The notes: generated from the letters alone by a model not told the origin. A DNA stretch of 64,000 nt from Roseateles koreensis (GCF_028595305.1 NZ_JAQQXS010000004.1:1-64000), one strand, 5' to 3'. Counted from the first letter of the stretch, positions 7,082 through 15,528 are shown. Numbers and translations are program-made.

Positions 7082-8838
7082 CTGCGCAGTTCTCGGCGCA
7101 GGATTTTCCCGACATTGGTCTTGGGCAGATCGTCCCGAAACTCGATGTATTTGGGGCGCTTGTAGGCAGTCAGCTGGTCGTGGCAGAAGAGGCTGAGGTC
7201 TTCTTCAGCCAGGGCAGGGTCATTCTTCACGACATAGAGCTTCACGGCTTCGCCGGAACGTGGGTCGGGCACGCCGACCGCGGCGCATTCCCGCACCCCG
7301 GGGTGCATATTTGCCACTTGTTCGATCTCGGTAGGGTAGACGTTGAATCCGGAGACCAGGATCATGTCTTTCTTGCGGTCCACGATGCGGACATAGCCTT
7401 GGGTGTCCATCACGCCGATGTCGCCGCTTTTAAAGTAGCCGTCGGGCGTCATGACCAGAGCGGTTTCATCCGGACGATTCCAATAACCGGCCATCACCTG
7501 CGGCCCGCGGATGCAAATTTCACCGCGCTCGCCTGGGCGCAGGTCTTTGCCGTCGTCATCGCGGATGGCAATGTCAGTGCCCGGCACAGGCAGGCCGATA
7601 GATCCGTTGAAGGTGAGCAGGTCCAGCCGGTTGATGGTGGTGACCGGGGATGTTTCAGACAGGCCATAGCCTTCAACGATGGAGCAGCCGGTTAGCTTGA
7701 GCCATTTTTCAGCCGTGGCTTGTTGGACTGCCATGCCACCGCCATTGGAAATCACCAATTCGCTGAAATCCAAGCGGGCAAAGTTCGGGTCGTTGGCCAG
7801 TGCGTTGAACAAGGTGTTCACGGCGGGGAAGACGTTGACCTTGTGCTTGTGTAGGGTCTCAATCATTCCCGGGATGTCTCGCGGGTTAGGAATCAACAGG
7901 TTCTTCATGCCCAGGCGCGCACCCAGCATGTAGCAAGCCGTGAGCGCGAAGACGTGATAAAGCGGCAGCGCACAGACGATGGTCAAGGGCTTGTCGCCCA
8001 GCTTTTTCAAGGTGGGAGCGAACCATGCTTCGCTTTGCAAGATGTTGGCGACGACGTTGCGGTGCAAGAGCGTTGCACCCTTGGAGATGCCCGTGGTTCC
8101 GCCGGTGTACTGCAAGAAGGCGACGTCGTCTGGCCCCAGGGCCATCGGCTGCAAGGGCAGGCCGCTGCCTCGCTGCAGGGCGGCGTTGAAACGGGTGACG
8201 CTGCGCCCCACATCGGCGGGTAGGCAAAACTCGGGCACCATCTTCTTCACATGGCGAACCATGAAGTTCACCAACGGGCCACGCCACCAGCCGAGCATGT
8301 CGCCCAAGGACGCCAGCACCACGTGGCGCACCTCGGTTTGGTCCAGCACTTGTTCCAGCGTGCTGGCGAAGTTCTCCAGCACGATGATGGCCTGCGCGCC
8401 GGAGTCCTTCAGCTGATGGGACAACTCGCGCGGGGTATAGAGCGGGTTGACATTGACCACCACGTAGCCCGCTCGCAGGATGGCGGCAACGGCGAGGGTG
8501 TACTGCAAGATATTAGGCATCATGATGGCGACCCGTGCGCCACGAGGCAGGCCCAGGCTTTGCAGCCATGCGGCGAGGTCGCGTGACAGCGCCCCCACTT
8601 GGCTGAAGCTGAGGCTTTGGTTCATGCACTCGGCTGCATCCCGGTCGGCATACTTGCTGAAGGTTTCCTCAAGCAAATCGACCAGAGACCCGTAGGCGCT
8701 GCCATCGATGTCCGCGGGAACGCCGGGCGGATAGGTTTTGAGCCAGGGTTTCGACTCCGCAGGGGGCGAAACCCTGGGGCGTTCAACGGTCGCTTCAGCT
8801 TGCACCATGTCTCCAGTCCGATGATTGTGATCTGCCAC
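7078..8838 (-). CDS. fadD: long-chain acyl-CoA synthetase (AMP-binding)
   Basis: The 586-residue enzyme activates fatty acids to acyl-CoA with ATP and CoA at the membrane or in the cytosol. The AMP-binding P-loop YTGGTTGISKGA (about 240), the GYGLSETSP motif, the YFKSGDIGVMD segment and the C-terminal VDRKKDMILVSGFNVYPTEIE block with catalytic Lys near the end (PKTNVGKILRRELR) are all present. Length and motifs fit FadD rather than short-chain acetyl-CoA synthetase. It lies between the upstream FFLEELY gene and the MBL gene it overlaps, on one probable transcript. Confidence 0.92.
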   Translation of the reverse strand: MADHNHRTGDMVQAEATVERPRVSPPAESKPWLKTYPPGVPADIDGSAYGSLVDLLEETFSKYADRDAAECMNQSLSFSQVGALSRDLAAWLQSLGLPRGARVAIMMPNILQYTLAVAAILRAGYVVVNVNPLYTPRELSHQLKDSGAQAIIVLENFASTLEQVLDQTEVRHVVLASLGDMLGWWRGPLVNFMVRHVKKMVPEFCLPADVGRSVTRFNAALQRGSGLPLQPMALGPDDVAFLQYTGGTTGISKGATLLHRNVVANILQSEAWFAPTLKKLGDKPLTIVCALPLYHVFALTACYMLGARLGMKNLLIPNPRDIPGMIETLHKHKVNVFPAVNTLFNALANDPNFARLDFSELVISNGGGMAVQQATAEKWLKLTGCSIVEGYGLSETSPVTTINRLDLLTFNGSIGLPVPGTDIAIRDDDGKDLRPGERGEICIRGPQVMAGYWNRPDETALVMTPDGYFKSGDIGVMDTQGYVRIVDRKKDMILVSGFNVYPTEIEQVANMHPGVRECAAVGVPDPRSGEAVKLYVVKNDPALAEEDLSLFCHDQLTAYKRPKYIEFRDDLPKTNVGKILRRELRS

Positions 8839-8893
8839 TGCACGGGCATTTGATCTTGCGAGTCTTCATGGTGGCTGGCTTGCTGTCAGCCTG

Positions 8894-9640
8894 TTAGGGT
8901 AATTGCCCTAGTGGATCGTCACCTGCGAGACACGCGCGCTCCGCGCTGAGGCGCGCCGGTGCGGATGCTGAATAAAGTGCGCGGGCCAGGGCCTCCTCAC
9001 GCTGGCGCACGGTGTACAGAAAGTCCGTGGCGCCCCGCATGGCCTTGAAGGTGTCAAAGCCTGACTCCAAAAACGACTGCAACTCATGCAGGCCGGCGGC
9101 AGTTGCGGGGCCACGCATCAGGCGCAAGGCCTGTCGCAACATAGGCTTGCGCGTGAGCGCATCCAGCGACACGCCAACGGCCAGGGTGAGTTCGATTTGT
9201 TGCTGGCGACTTGGCGCTGCGCCGCACTCCTGCCATGCCTGAGCGTAGCGGCTGGCCGAGAGTGGCGCCTCACCCAGCAGGCTGGCCATTCGGGAATCCA
9301 TGGTTTCGGACAAGGCATGCAATTGCGCCAGGCGCGCAACCGTCGCCACAACCTCTTCCGGAAAAATTCGCACCAACGCCGGCACCACCCGTGCGAATTG
9401 CGCGTCACGGCGCGTGAAGTCCCCCGGCCCATACAGCTCTTCAAGGAAAAAACGGGTCGCCTGGGCATAGCGTGGCGTCGCCAGCAGGTCGGCATAGGTG
9501 TTTGCAAAGCGCCGTTGTTGATAGCCCTTCAGGGCCTCCACACGGGCTGCCATGCCCGGTTGCTGGTCGCGCCAGGCGCGCTGCCGTTCAACCTCCTGTA
9601 ACTCGCTCAAAATGCCTTGGGCTGATGTGTCCAGATTCAT
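8894..9640 (-). CDS. FFLEELY-motif protein, unknown function
   Basis: The 248-residue protein is all-helical by composition and carries the sequence FFLEELYGP at 64-72, followed by DFTRRDAQFARVVPALVRIF, which I recognise as a named but functionally uncharacterised proteobacterial family. No signal peptide, membrane segment or catalytic motif is visible. It lies 55 bases upstream of fadD on the same strand and is divergent from a lipase-like hydrolase, so a role in lipid or acyl-chain metabolism is a reasonable guess from context only. Confidence 0.8.
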   Translation of the reverse strand: MNLDTSAQGILSELQEVERQRAWRDQQPGMAARVEALKGYQQRRFANTYADLLATPRYAQATRFFLEELYGPGDFTRRDAQFARVVPALVRIFPEEVVATVARLAQLHALSETMDSRMASLLGEAPLSASRYAQAWQECGAAPSRQQQIELTLAVGVSLDALTRKPMLRQALRLMRGPATAAGLHELQSFLESGFDTFKAMRGATDFLYTVRQREEALARALYSASAPARLSAERACLAGDDPLGQLP

Positions 9641-9713
9641 CGTTCATGTTGAAAGTCCAAGCTTTGATTGTGCGCTTGGCGCTTGCCCCCACGCCCGCTC
9701 GTACACTGAAACG

Positions 9714-10673
9714 ATGAATGCATGGATACAGCGTCTTCAGCAATTGCTGCGTGTGGTTTTGAGTCTGGCTGTGGCTGGGTATTGGGCTCGTGCAGGGCAA
9801 CTCGCCCTCGGGCTGGCCGTCGGCACCCTGCTATTTTTCGCCTACGCCTGGTTTTTGCTGGGCGCCTTTTTCAGCTTGCGCAGAATCAATCAGTCGCCAA
9901 GTGACGGAAGGCCTTCATGGGGCACCTTGCTGCGCGCCTGGTGGCGAGAGCTGCCCGCGTGTGAGCGGGTCTTTTCCTGGTGGCAGCCTTTTGCGGCCCA
10001 GGCTGTTGCTGACGCCTTGCCTGCGCCTCCGGCCCGCCAACGTGGCGTCTTGTTGATTCACGGCTTTTCGTGCAATCGTGGGCTGTGGAACGAATGGATG
10101 CGGCGACTCCGTGCGAAGGGCCATCCTTACATTGCGCTCACGCTGACCCCGGAATTCGGTGGCATTGACCGTTATGCCGACCCCATCGAGGCGGCTGTGC
10201 AGCGCCTGACGGCCGCGTGTGGTGGCACCCCGCCGCTGGTGGTCGCGCACAGCATGGGCGGCCTAGCGGTGCGCGCCTGGTGGCGCCGCCACGGTCATAA
10301 CGATCAGCGTGCGCGGGTCCAGCGCGTGCTGACCCTGGGGACTCCACACGCCGGTACCGTGATGGCTGAACTCTCGACGACCCGCAATGCCCGGCAAATG
10401 CGCCGCCATAGCGCATGGCTGCAAGAGCTGGCTAGCCATGAGCGGCTCAATGAGGGCGATTGTCAAATCGCCGCTCATCTGGATTGTTACTTCAGTGCCT
10501 GCGACCAAGTGGTCTGCCCGGCGCAGACGGCTGTTCTGCCGGGCGCGCGAGCCATCGAAATTCCGGCCGCAGGGCACTTAAGCCTCGTGTTCGAACCCCG
10601 CGTTTTTGCGGACGCCTTGGCGTATCTGGCCCAACCGCTCAACGACGCAAGGCGTCAAGCGGCCGCAGCTTAG
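9714..10673 (+). CDS. membrane-anchored alpha/beta hydrolase (lipase/esterase-like)
   Basis: The ATG at 9714 gives 319 residues; the frame is open upstream but that part would overlap the divergent gene. Two N-terminal hydrophobic segments (about 11-28 and 31-53) suggest membrane anchoring. The hydrolase core has LLIHGFSCNRGLW (oxyanion strand, 113-125), the nucleophile elbow VAHSMGG with Ser180, and a late His in AAGHLSLVFE. This pattern fits the triacylglycerol lipase / PGAP1-like group. Its divergent promoter is shared with the FFLEELY-fadD-MBL operon, which again points to lipid turnover. Confidence 0.88.
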   Translation: MNAWIQRLQQLLRVVLSLAVAGYWARAGQLALGLAVGTLLFFAYAWFLLGAFFSLRRINQSPSDGRPSWGTLLRAWWRELPACERVFSWWQPFAAQAVADALPAPPARQRGVLLIHGFSCNRGLWNEWMRRLRAKGHPYIALTLTPEFGGIDRYADPIEAAVQRLTAACGGTPPLVVAHSMGGLAVRAWWRRHGHNDQRARVQRVLTLGTPHAGTVMAELSTTRNARQMRRHSAWLQELASHERLNEGDCQIAAHLDCYFSACDQVVCPAQTAVLPGARAIEIPAAGHLSLVFEPRVFADALAYLAQPLNDARRQAAAA

Positions 10674-10724
10674 TGGGCACTAAATTCGCGGTCAGCCAGA
10701 TCCTGGCCAGGCGCCCGCTCTGAG

Positions 10725-11849
10725 TCAGGCGTCGGCTTTCAGCACACCACGGCGAATTTGGTCCAGCTCGATGCTCTCGAACAAGGCGCGGAAGTTGCCT
10801 TCGCCAAAGCCCTCGTTGCCCTTGCGCTGGATCAGCTCGAAAAAGATCGGGCCGATCACTTCCTTGGTGAAGATTTGCAGCAGCAATTCATTGGGGGCGT
10901 CGAGATGCGCGGCACCGTCGATCAAGATGCGCAGGCGGCGCAGGTCTGCGAGCTTTTCGCCGTGGCCCGGCAGACGCTTGTCGACCAGGTCGAAATAGGT
11001 GTCGATAGTGTCCTGAAACTGCACGCCTGAGGCGAGCATGCCCTCGACGGTGCCGTAGATGTTGTCGGTGCCCAGGGCGATGTGCTGGATGCCTTCGCCG
11101 CGGTAGAGGTCCAGGTATTCTGCGATTTGGCTCTTGTCGTCGCTGCTCTCGTTGATGGGGATGCGGATCTTGCCGCAAGGGCTGGTCATGGCCTTGCTCT
11201 TCAGCCCGGTTAATTTGCCTTCGATGTCGAAGTAGCGTACCTCGCGGAAATCAAAGAAGCGTTCGTAGAACTCGGCCCATTCCTTCATCCGCCCACGGAA
11301 GACGTTATGCGTCAGGTGGTCGATATAGGTCAGCCCATGGCCGACCGGGTTGGCGGGCACAGGTTGACCATGAGCGTCAGTCAGTGGCACGAAGTCGACG
11401 TCGTAGATGCTGATATTGCCGATCGCACCGGCTTCGGCGCCATTTTTGCCTTGCCAGCGGTCGACAAAATAGATCAGCGAATCGCCAATGCCCTTGATGG
11501 CCGGAATGTTCAACTCCATGGGCCCGGCCTTGTTGTCGAAGCCCCAGGCGCCCAGTTCGAGCGCACGCTGGTAGGCCTGCGCGGCGTCCTTCACCCGAAA
11601 GGCAATGGCGCAGATCGACGGGCCATGCAGTCGAGCAAAGCGCTGTGCAAACGAGTCAGCCTCGGCATTGATGATGAAGTTCACGCCGCCTTGTCGGTAC
11701 AACGTGACGTTCTTGTGCCGGTGTTTTGCCACAGCAGCAAAGCCCATGGTCTCGAACAGCTTGCCCAGGGCTGCGGGCTCGGGGGCTGCGAACTCGATGA
11801 ACTCGAAGCCGTCGGTTCCCATCGGGTTGTCCCAAGGTGTGAATGCCAT
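10725..11849 (-). CDS. hppD: 4-hydroxyphenylpyruvate dioxygenase
   Basis: HPPD converts 4-hydroxyphenylpyruvate to homogentisate in tyrosine and phenylalanine breakdown, using non-haem Fe(II). The 374-residue protein has two vicinal-oxygen-chelate halves. Likely iron ligands are the His of DHLTHNV (about 185), the His of IQHIALGTDNIYG (about 265) and the Glu of FFELIQRKGNEGFGEGNF near the C-terminus, which is also the family's signature helix. Length is normal for bacterial enzymes. The homogentisate dioxygenase that follows in the pathway is not in the window. It is divergent from an Lrp/AsnC regulator that probably controls it. Confidence 0.96.
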   Translation of the reverse strand: MAFTPWDNPMGTDGFEFIEFAAPEPAALGKLFETMGFAAVAKHRHKNVTLYRQGGVNFIINAEADSFAQRFARLHGPSICAIAFRVKDAAQAYQRALELGAWGFDNKAGPMELNIPAIKGIGDSLIYFVDRWQGKNGAEAGAIGNISIYDVDFVPLTDAHGQPVPANPVGHGLTYIDHLTHNVFRGRMKEWAEFYERFFDFREVRYFDIEGKLTGLKSKAMTSPCGKIRIPINESSDDKSQIAEYLDLYRGEGIQHIALGTDNIYGTVEGMLASGVQFQDTIDTYFDLVDKRLPGHGEKLADLRRLRILIDGAAHLDAPNELLLQIFTKEVIGPIFFELIQRKGNEGFGEGNFRALFESIELDQIRRGVLKADA

Positions 11850-11946
11850 GTGATGTCTCCAAATATGTCTTGCGATGGGTCAAGACTGTAGAAGGAATGG
11901 CATGCAGGATTCATGCGAACTCAGGCGCGAGCTGGTACTCCCGCGC

Positions 11947-12453
11947 ATGAAAACTGCGAAAATATCGACCATGGAAACTGAAGTTCAGCTCGATACCATT
12001 GATCGACGCATTTTGAGGGCGCTGCAGGTAGATGGCCGCGTGACTTACGACGCGTTGGCGGCTCAGGTGAATTTGTCGGCCTCCGCGGTCTTGCGGCGGG
12101 TCCGCCGCCTGGAAGAGTCGGGCACTATTTCCGCCTATGTGGCCTTGGTGCCGCCGGAACGCGTGGGCCTGGGGCTAACGGCTTACATCAACGTGCGCTT
12201 GGAAAAACATACCGAGAGCCACAAGCGCAACCCGATGGATTTGTTCCGCGCGGCCGTTCAAACCTGGCCCGAGGTGGTCGAGTGCTCGGCCTTGACGGGC
12301 GAGATGGACTATCTACTGCGCGTGCTCGTGCAAGACATGGCGCACTACGCCCGCTTCATCACGGACACGCTGCTCAAACACCCGAGCGTGCAAGACTGCA
12401 AGACCAGCTTTGTGCTTGATAGGTTGAAGAACACCACGGCGGTGCCGGTCTGA
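11947..12453 (+). CDS. Lrp/AsnC-family transcriptional regulator
   Basis: The product has an N-terminal winged HTH (LDTIDRRILRALQVDGRVTY, then LAAQVNLSASAVLRRVRRLEE) and a C-terminal RAM/AsnC ligand domain (VVECSALTGEMDYLLRVLVQDM). I use the ATG at 11947 (MKTAKIST...); the ATG at 11971 is equally possible and gives a more typical length, and neither has a strong ribosome binding site. It is divergent from hppD, so it probably senses an aromatic amino acid or breakdown product and controls that gene. Confidence 0.9.
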   Translation: MKTAKISTMETEVQLDTIDRRILRALQVDGRVTYDALAAQVNLSASAVLRRVRRLEESGTISAYVALVPPERVGLGLTAYINVRLEKHTESHKRNPMDLFRAAVQTWPEVVECSALTGEMDYLLRVLVQDMAHYARFITDTLLKHPSVQDCKTSFVLDRLKNTTAVPV

Positions 12454-12460
12454 GCTCGGC

Positions 12461-13066
12461 TTAGCGCCGCGTCAGCACCACGGCCAGCTCGTTCCAGCCG
12501 CGCGCATGGGCTTGGCTGACGTAGGGCGGGGCGGGCCAGTGCCATAGCGCCGCCGGGAACAAGGCGCGCATGGCATTGATGTCACAGTGGTAGGGCGGGC
12601 CTTCGACCACGCCGGTGCCCGCTGAGTCGCGCCGTGCTTGCATGAACAAGGCAAGGAGTTGGCCGCCCGGTTTGAGCCACGCATGAATCTGCGCAGCATA
12701 ACGCTGCCAATGATCGGGGTGCAAGGCGCACAAGCAGGTTTGTTCGTAAACGATGTCCAAGGCCTCGGGCGGTTGCCATTCCAGCACATCGGCCAGCGCC
12801 ACAGCGCCCGGCAGGCTGCCAAGTTGCGCGCGCGCCAAAGCCACGGCAGCGGGCGTGTAGTCCAGCCCGAGTGCGGCGATGTTCTGGTGCCCGAGCGCCA
12901 CCAACTCATGCCCGCGCCCGCAGCCCGGGATCAGCACCCGCATGCCCGGCTGAATCAAGCCGGCGGCCAGCCAGTGCAGCAATTGTGGATGGGGTGCGCC
13001 GCGATCCCATGGTGTTTCTCCTTGGGTAAAGCGTTCTTGCCAGAAGTCGGGGTTGGGGCCGCTCAT
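12461..13066 (-). CDS. SAM-dependent methyltransferase, thiopurine methyltransferase-like
   Basis: The 201-residue protein has the TPMT-family start (NPDFWQERFTQGETPWD) and the SAM-binding motif VLIPGCGRGHE (about 39-49), followed by ALGLDYTPAAVALA and VYEQTCLCAL. Members methylate thiols, selenols, tellurite or halides; the true substrate is unknown here. The start at 13066 is chosen because AGGTGAT lies 7 bases upstream and the longer frame has no family support. It lies 4 bases after the HDOD gene, so the two are co-transcribed. Confidence 0.88.
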   Translation of the reverse strand: MSGPNPDFWQERFTQGETPWDRGAPHPQLLHWLAAGLIQPGMRVLIPGCGRGHELVALGHQNIAALGLDYTPAAVALARAQLGSLPGAVALADVLEWQPPEALDIVYEQTCLCALHPDHWQRYAAQIHAWLKPGGQLLALFMQARRDSAGTGVVEGPPYHCDINAMRALFPAALWHWPAPPYVSQAHARGWNELAVVLTRR

Positions 13067-13070
13067 GAGA

Positions 13071-13982
13071 TCACCTCGTTTCAGCTGTCGTTTCATCGAA
13101 CTCGTGCAGCAGCTGCCGCGTCGCGGGCAAGCTGAGGTCCAGAAAGGCAGCAATGCCCTTCTCGCCTTCATCCCTGGCTTCGTCGTTGGCGGTGTGGTGC
13201 ACCCAATTTACCGCCCATAGCACGCATTGCGCCTGCGGGTTGCGCCCGTGCTCATCATGGCGAAGCTGGTGGAGCAAGGGGGGCAGCCGCCAATGTTGTA
13301 TCAAAGCCTTTTCAAGGGCGCTTAGCTCAATGTTCAGCACGTTGCGCTGCACGTCGGCCCGTGGCGTTAGCGGGTGCGCGTGCTGGTGGGCCTGAACTTG
13401 CAAGGCCAACTCCGGCGCAAGACTCCAGAGCAGCAAGTCGGCGAAATCGTGCAGCAGTGCGGCGCAGTGCACCGCTGGCGCGCTGGGGTCGTTGCGGTGG
13501 ATCGCAAAACTGTGGGCCAGGCGGGCGGTGCGATCGGCCCGCTGCACGGCCTGACGCAGGCCTTGCAACGCCAAGGGCTGTGCGGCCAGGTGGCTTTCAA
13601 CCGTCAACGGCGCCGCAAAGGTACTAAAAAATGGGGTGATGCCCATCAGCACCAAGGCGGCGATGACGGTTTGGGTGTCCGACGGCAAACGGCTGGAGCG
13701 CTGCTCGGACGCGTGGGCCAGGAGCCGCAAGCTCATCAAGGGGTCGCGGGCGATTTGCTCGCCCAAGTTGTTGGCGTCGGCCGCGTCTTCATGCTCGCGC
13801 ATTAGGTTCAGGTACTCGGCCGTGTCCAGCAGGATGGGCAGGTGCGCCTGGCTGCAGAAGTGGGCCCAACTGGCCAGATCAGGCAGGGGCTGGCGTAAAT
13901 TGGGCCATGACGCATCCAATGCGCCAGACGTGCCGGTGGGCTGAGACGAGGATAAGGGCTGGGTCACGGGCGAGCGGGGCAT
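13071..13982 (-). CDS. HDOD domain-containing protein
   Basis: The 303-residue protein has an HDOD domain across about 45-250: LPILLDTAEYLNLM, QIARDPLMSLRLLAHAS, VIAALVLMGITPFFSTF and a helical region with HCAALLHDFADLLLW. HDOD proteins lack phosphodiesterase activity and act as signalling adaptors. It has no partner domain (such as EAL or a kinase) on the same chain. It precedes the methyltransferase on one transcript. A hairpin lies 36-60 bases upstream of its start. Confidence 0.85.
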   Translation of the reverse strand: MPRSPVTQPLSSSQPTGTSGALDASWPNLRQPLPDLASWAHFCSQAHLPILLDTAEYLNLMREHEDAADANNLGEQIARDPLMSLRLLAHASEQRSSRLPSDTQTVIAALVLMGITPFFSTFAAPLTVESHLAAQPLALQGLRQAVQRADRTARLAHSFAIHRNDPSAPAVHCAALLHDFADLLLWSLAPELALQVQAHQHAHPLTPRADVQRNVLNIELSALEKALIQHWRLPPLLHQLRHDEHGRNPQAQCVLWAVNWVHHTANDEARDEGEKGIAAFLDLSLPATRQLLHEFDETTAETR

Positions 13983-14017
13983 AAGGGCTGTGCTGGCGCT
14001 GATGGTAGTCGCTCTTG

Positions 14018-14042
14018 GGTCCCTGAGTGAGACTCAGGGACC
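14018..14042. terminator. perfect 11-bp hairpin between small-gene operon and HDOD gene
   Basis: GGTCCCTGAGT pairs exactly with ACTCAGGGACC across a 3-base loop (GAG). It lies just after the minus-strand gene at 14071-14319 and 36 bases before the HDOD start. No T tract follows on either strand, so it may be a weak terminator, an RNA processing site or an operator. Confidence 0.55.
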
Positions 14043-14070
14043 GGCGGTCATCACGGCGCAAGGTATTGCG

Positions 14071-14319
14071 CTACGGGCGCGTCACCCGGCGCGCGATACC
14101 GTGCAATTTGTCAGTTAGCTTGTTGTTGACATACAGCAGCGCCCCTTCCGGTGCACCGGCGTCGCCATAAACGTCAAGCGTGGCCCATTTATCTTCGGGT
14201 GCGTGCTGGCGGTGGAAGCGGGTCAGCAGGCGTGCCAGGCGCTGACACCAGCTGTGGTGGGTGGTCAGGCAGCTGGCGCGGCTATCGTGGGCGCCATGCA
14301 GGTCTCTCAAACGCAACAT
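14071..14319 (-). CDS. small conserved-looking hypothetical protein (82 aa)
   Basis: The frame starts with ATG at 14319 preceded by GGAGACCCCTC, a good ribosome binding site. The 82-residue product (segments HHSWCQRLARLLTRF, EDKWATLDVYGDAGAPEGAL and NKLTDKLHGIARRV) is not recognised. No signal peptide, membrane segment or metal motif is visible. It lies 40 bases after another small gene on the same strand, and both are downstream of the compound palindrome at 14744-14779, so the pair may form one regulated unit. Confidence 0.55.
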   Translation of the reverse strand: MLRLRDLHGAHDSRASCLTTHHSWCQRLARLLTRFHRQHAPEDKWATLDVYGDAGAPEGALLYVNNKLTDKLHGIARRVTRP

Positions 14320-14359
14320 GAGGGGTCTCCGGGAGGCGGCCGCTAGGGCCGCGGGCGGT

Positions 14360-14551
14360 TCAAGGGCAGCGGTCGGGTGAGGTCAAGGTCTTGAGCTCTT
14401 GTTTGAGCGTGCGCTGCGCGTTCTGTCGCTGGGCGCTGGCGCTGCTGCGATGGCGTCCTGCCAATCGCAGCAGCGCGGGGCCGACCAGTGGATTGCGAGG
14501 TTTGATGACCATGCGGCTGTTTTGGGGGCGTGGGGCGACGAACTGAGACAT
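14360..14551 (-). CDS. small basic hypothetical protein (63 aa)
   Basis: The frame is open further upstream, but the ATG at 14551 has a textbook site (CAGGAG then 8 bases), giving 63 residues. The product is strongly basic and Arg/Lys rich (SRMVIKPRNPLVGPALLRLA, then GRHRSSASAQRQ and RTLKQELKTL), suggesting nucleic-acid or membrane contact, but no family is recognised. The upstream 13 kDa extension reads as non-coding in composition. It is first in the small operon and about 200 bases downstream of a compound palindrome. Confidence 0.5.
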   Translation of the reverse strand: MSQFVAPRPQNSRMVIKPRNPLVGPALLRLAGRHRSSASAQRQNAQRTLKQELKTLTSPDRCP

Positions 14552-14895
14552 GCGAAAACTCCTGGGCAATGCGGCGGCGCGACTGCGCCGTGGCAGCGTT
14601 GCAGCGTTTGCGAAATGAGACGGGGCGGCCGCGCACGCCTGTCGGATGACGAGCTGCACGCGGGCAATGCTCTGGTAGCCGGGACAGCTGCACGGAGCGG
14701 GTGTTGCGACGGGGGACTTCACTGCGAGGGTGAGCTTCGCAGCTTGCGCAAATGATAAACAATTGTTTATCTTGCGCAAGTTGTATTTATCACAAAATGC
14801 CGCTGACGTGCCGAAGCTTGCCCGGTCGGACGCGGGCTGGCGCAGGGGCCGTTCTCGGCTTTATGCAGTTGCGTGAGGGCGGCGGCTTGGGGAGA
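14552..14895. other. intergenic region carrying the compound palindrome
   Basis: These 344 bases separate the small basic gene from the regulator gene. Besides the palindrome at 14744-14779, AATTTAT-like elements (TTGTATTTATC at 14780-14790) repeat part of the palindrome arm. No further gene is supported; the remaining sequence is GC rich and without a coding frame that I trust. Confidence 0.55.
14744..14779. promoter_or_regulatory. compound palindrome overlapping a promoter of the small-gene operon
   Basis: A perfect 18-bp palindrome (GATAAACAATTGTTTATC, 14754-14771) is flanked by two copies of the self-palindromic TTGCGCAA (14744-14751 and 14772-14779), the left one offset by two bases. 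On the minus strand the right TTGCGC (14774-14779) and TATCAT (14752-14757) are 16 bases apart, a fair -35/-10 pair, so a protein bound here would block transcription of the small genes at 14551. The neighbouring XRE-like regulator is the obvious candidate binder. Confidence 0.65.
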
Positions 14896-15528
14896 TCAGC
14901 GTTTTTTGGGCTTGAGCGGTGCAATACCTTGCTGCAGGCGACGCCATTCGTCGATTTCAGTGCTGCTACTTGCTGTTGTTGCAGTCGTGGGGCGCCCGGG
15001 GCTGGCCGTTTTGCTTGTCCCGGCCCCCTTGGTTGCTTTCGCAGGTCCTGGTGGCGGGGGCGTGGGGGCCGGTGTGGCCGCGCTGGGTGTCAGCACCTCG
15101 CCCAAGAGGTCGAGCAAGCGGGTGCGGGCGCGTTGGGGATGCCGGCGGTAGTAGGTCAGCACCAAGCCGACGATGAAGCGCTCATCATCATCCTGCGGCA
15201 CACTGGGCGTGGTTTCTTCGGCACTTGAAAGCGCTTCACCGCCAGTCGCACCGTGGCCATGGGCTTGGTCCATCCAATAGGCGGGTTTGTGAAACAGCTG
15301 TTCGAATTGGCGTGCCAGCCGTTCGCCAATCTGGCGCGAGCGGCTTTTGATCTGGCTCCAGTAGCTGGGCTGGATTTGCAGGCGCTCCGCAAAACGGCGC
15401 TCCAGGCCACGCAATGTGGCGGGGTCGGGGTGCCGGACGGAGGCGGTGACGAATTCTTCAAAAAGGAGCATCGCGTTGTCCAAACGGACCTGTGCGACGT
15501 CCATGGGCGCGGATGACATGGGCGCCAT
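14896..15528 (-). CDS. XRE / phage C-repressor-like DNA-binding regulator
   Basis: The 210-residue protein has a helix-turn-helix at about 44-85 (ERRFAERLQIQPSYWSQIKS, SRQIGERLARQFEQ) that closely resembles phage C-repressor and XRE regulators, with WMDQ ending the domain as in those proteins. A middle block (DDERFIVGLVLTYYRRHPQ, ARTRLLDLLGEVL) may dimerise. The tail (about 150-200) is Pro/Ala/Thr rich and disordered, ending in EIDEWRRLQQGIAPLKPKKR. No S24 peptidase domain is present, so it is not an SOS-cleaved repressor. It lies upstream of the compound palindrome on the same strand. Confidence 0.75.
   Translation of the reverse strand: MAPMSSAPMDVAQVRLDNAMLLFEEFVTASVRHPDPATLRGLERRFAERLQIQPSYWSQIKSRSRQIGERLARQFEQLFHKPAYWMDQAHGHGATGGEALSSAEETTPSVPQDDDERFIVGLVLTYYRRHPQRARTRLLDLLGEVLTPSAATPAPTPPPPGPAKATKGAGTSKTASPGRPTTATTASSSTEIDEWRRLQQGIAPLKPKKR

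Noticed and set aside
14552-14779. Longer minus-strand frames (139 codons) reaching over the small basic gene
   Set aside because: Their upstream parts show random composition; only the portion from the ATG at 14551 has a good ribosome binding site.
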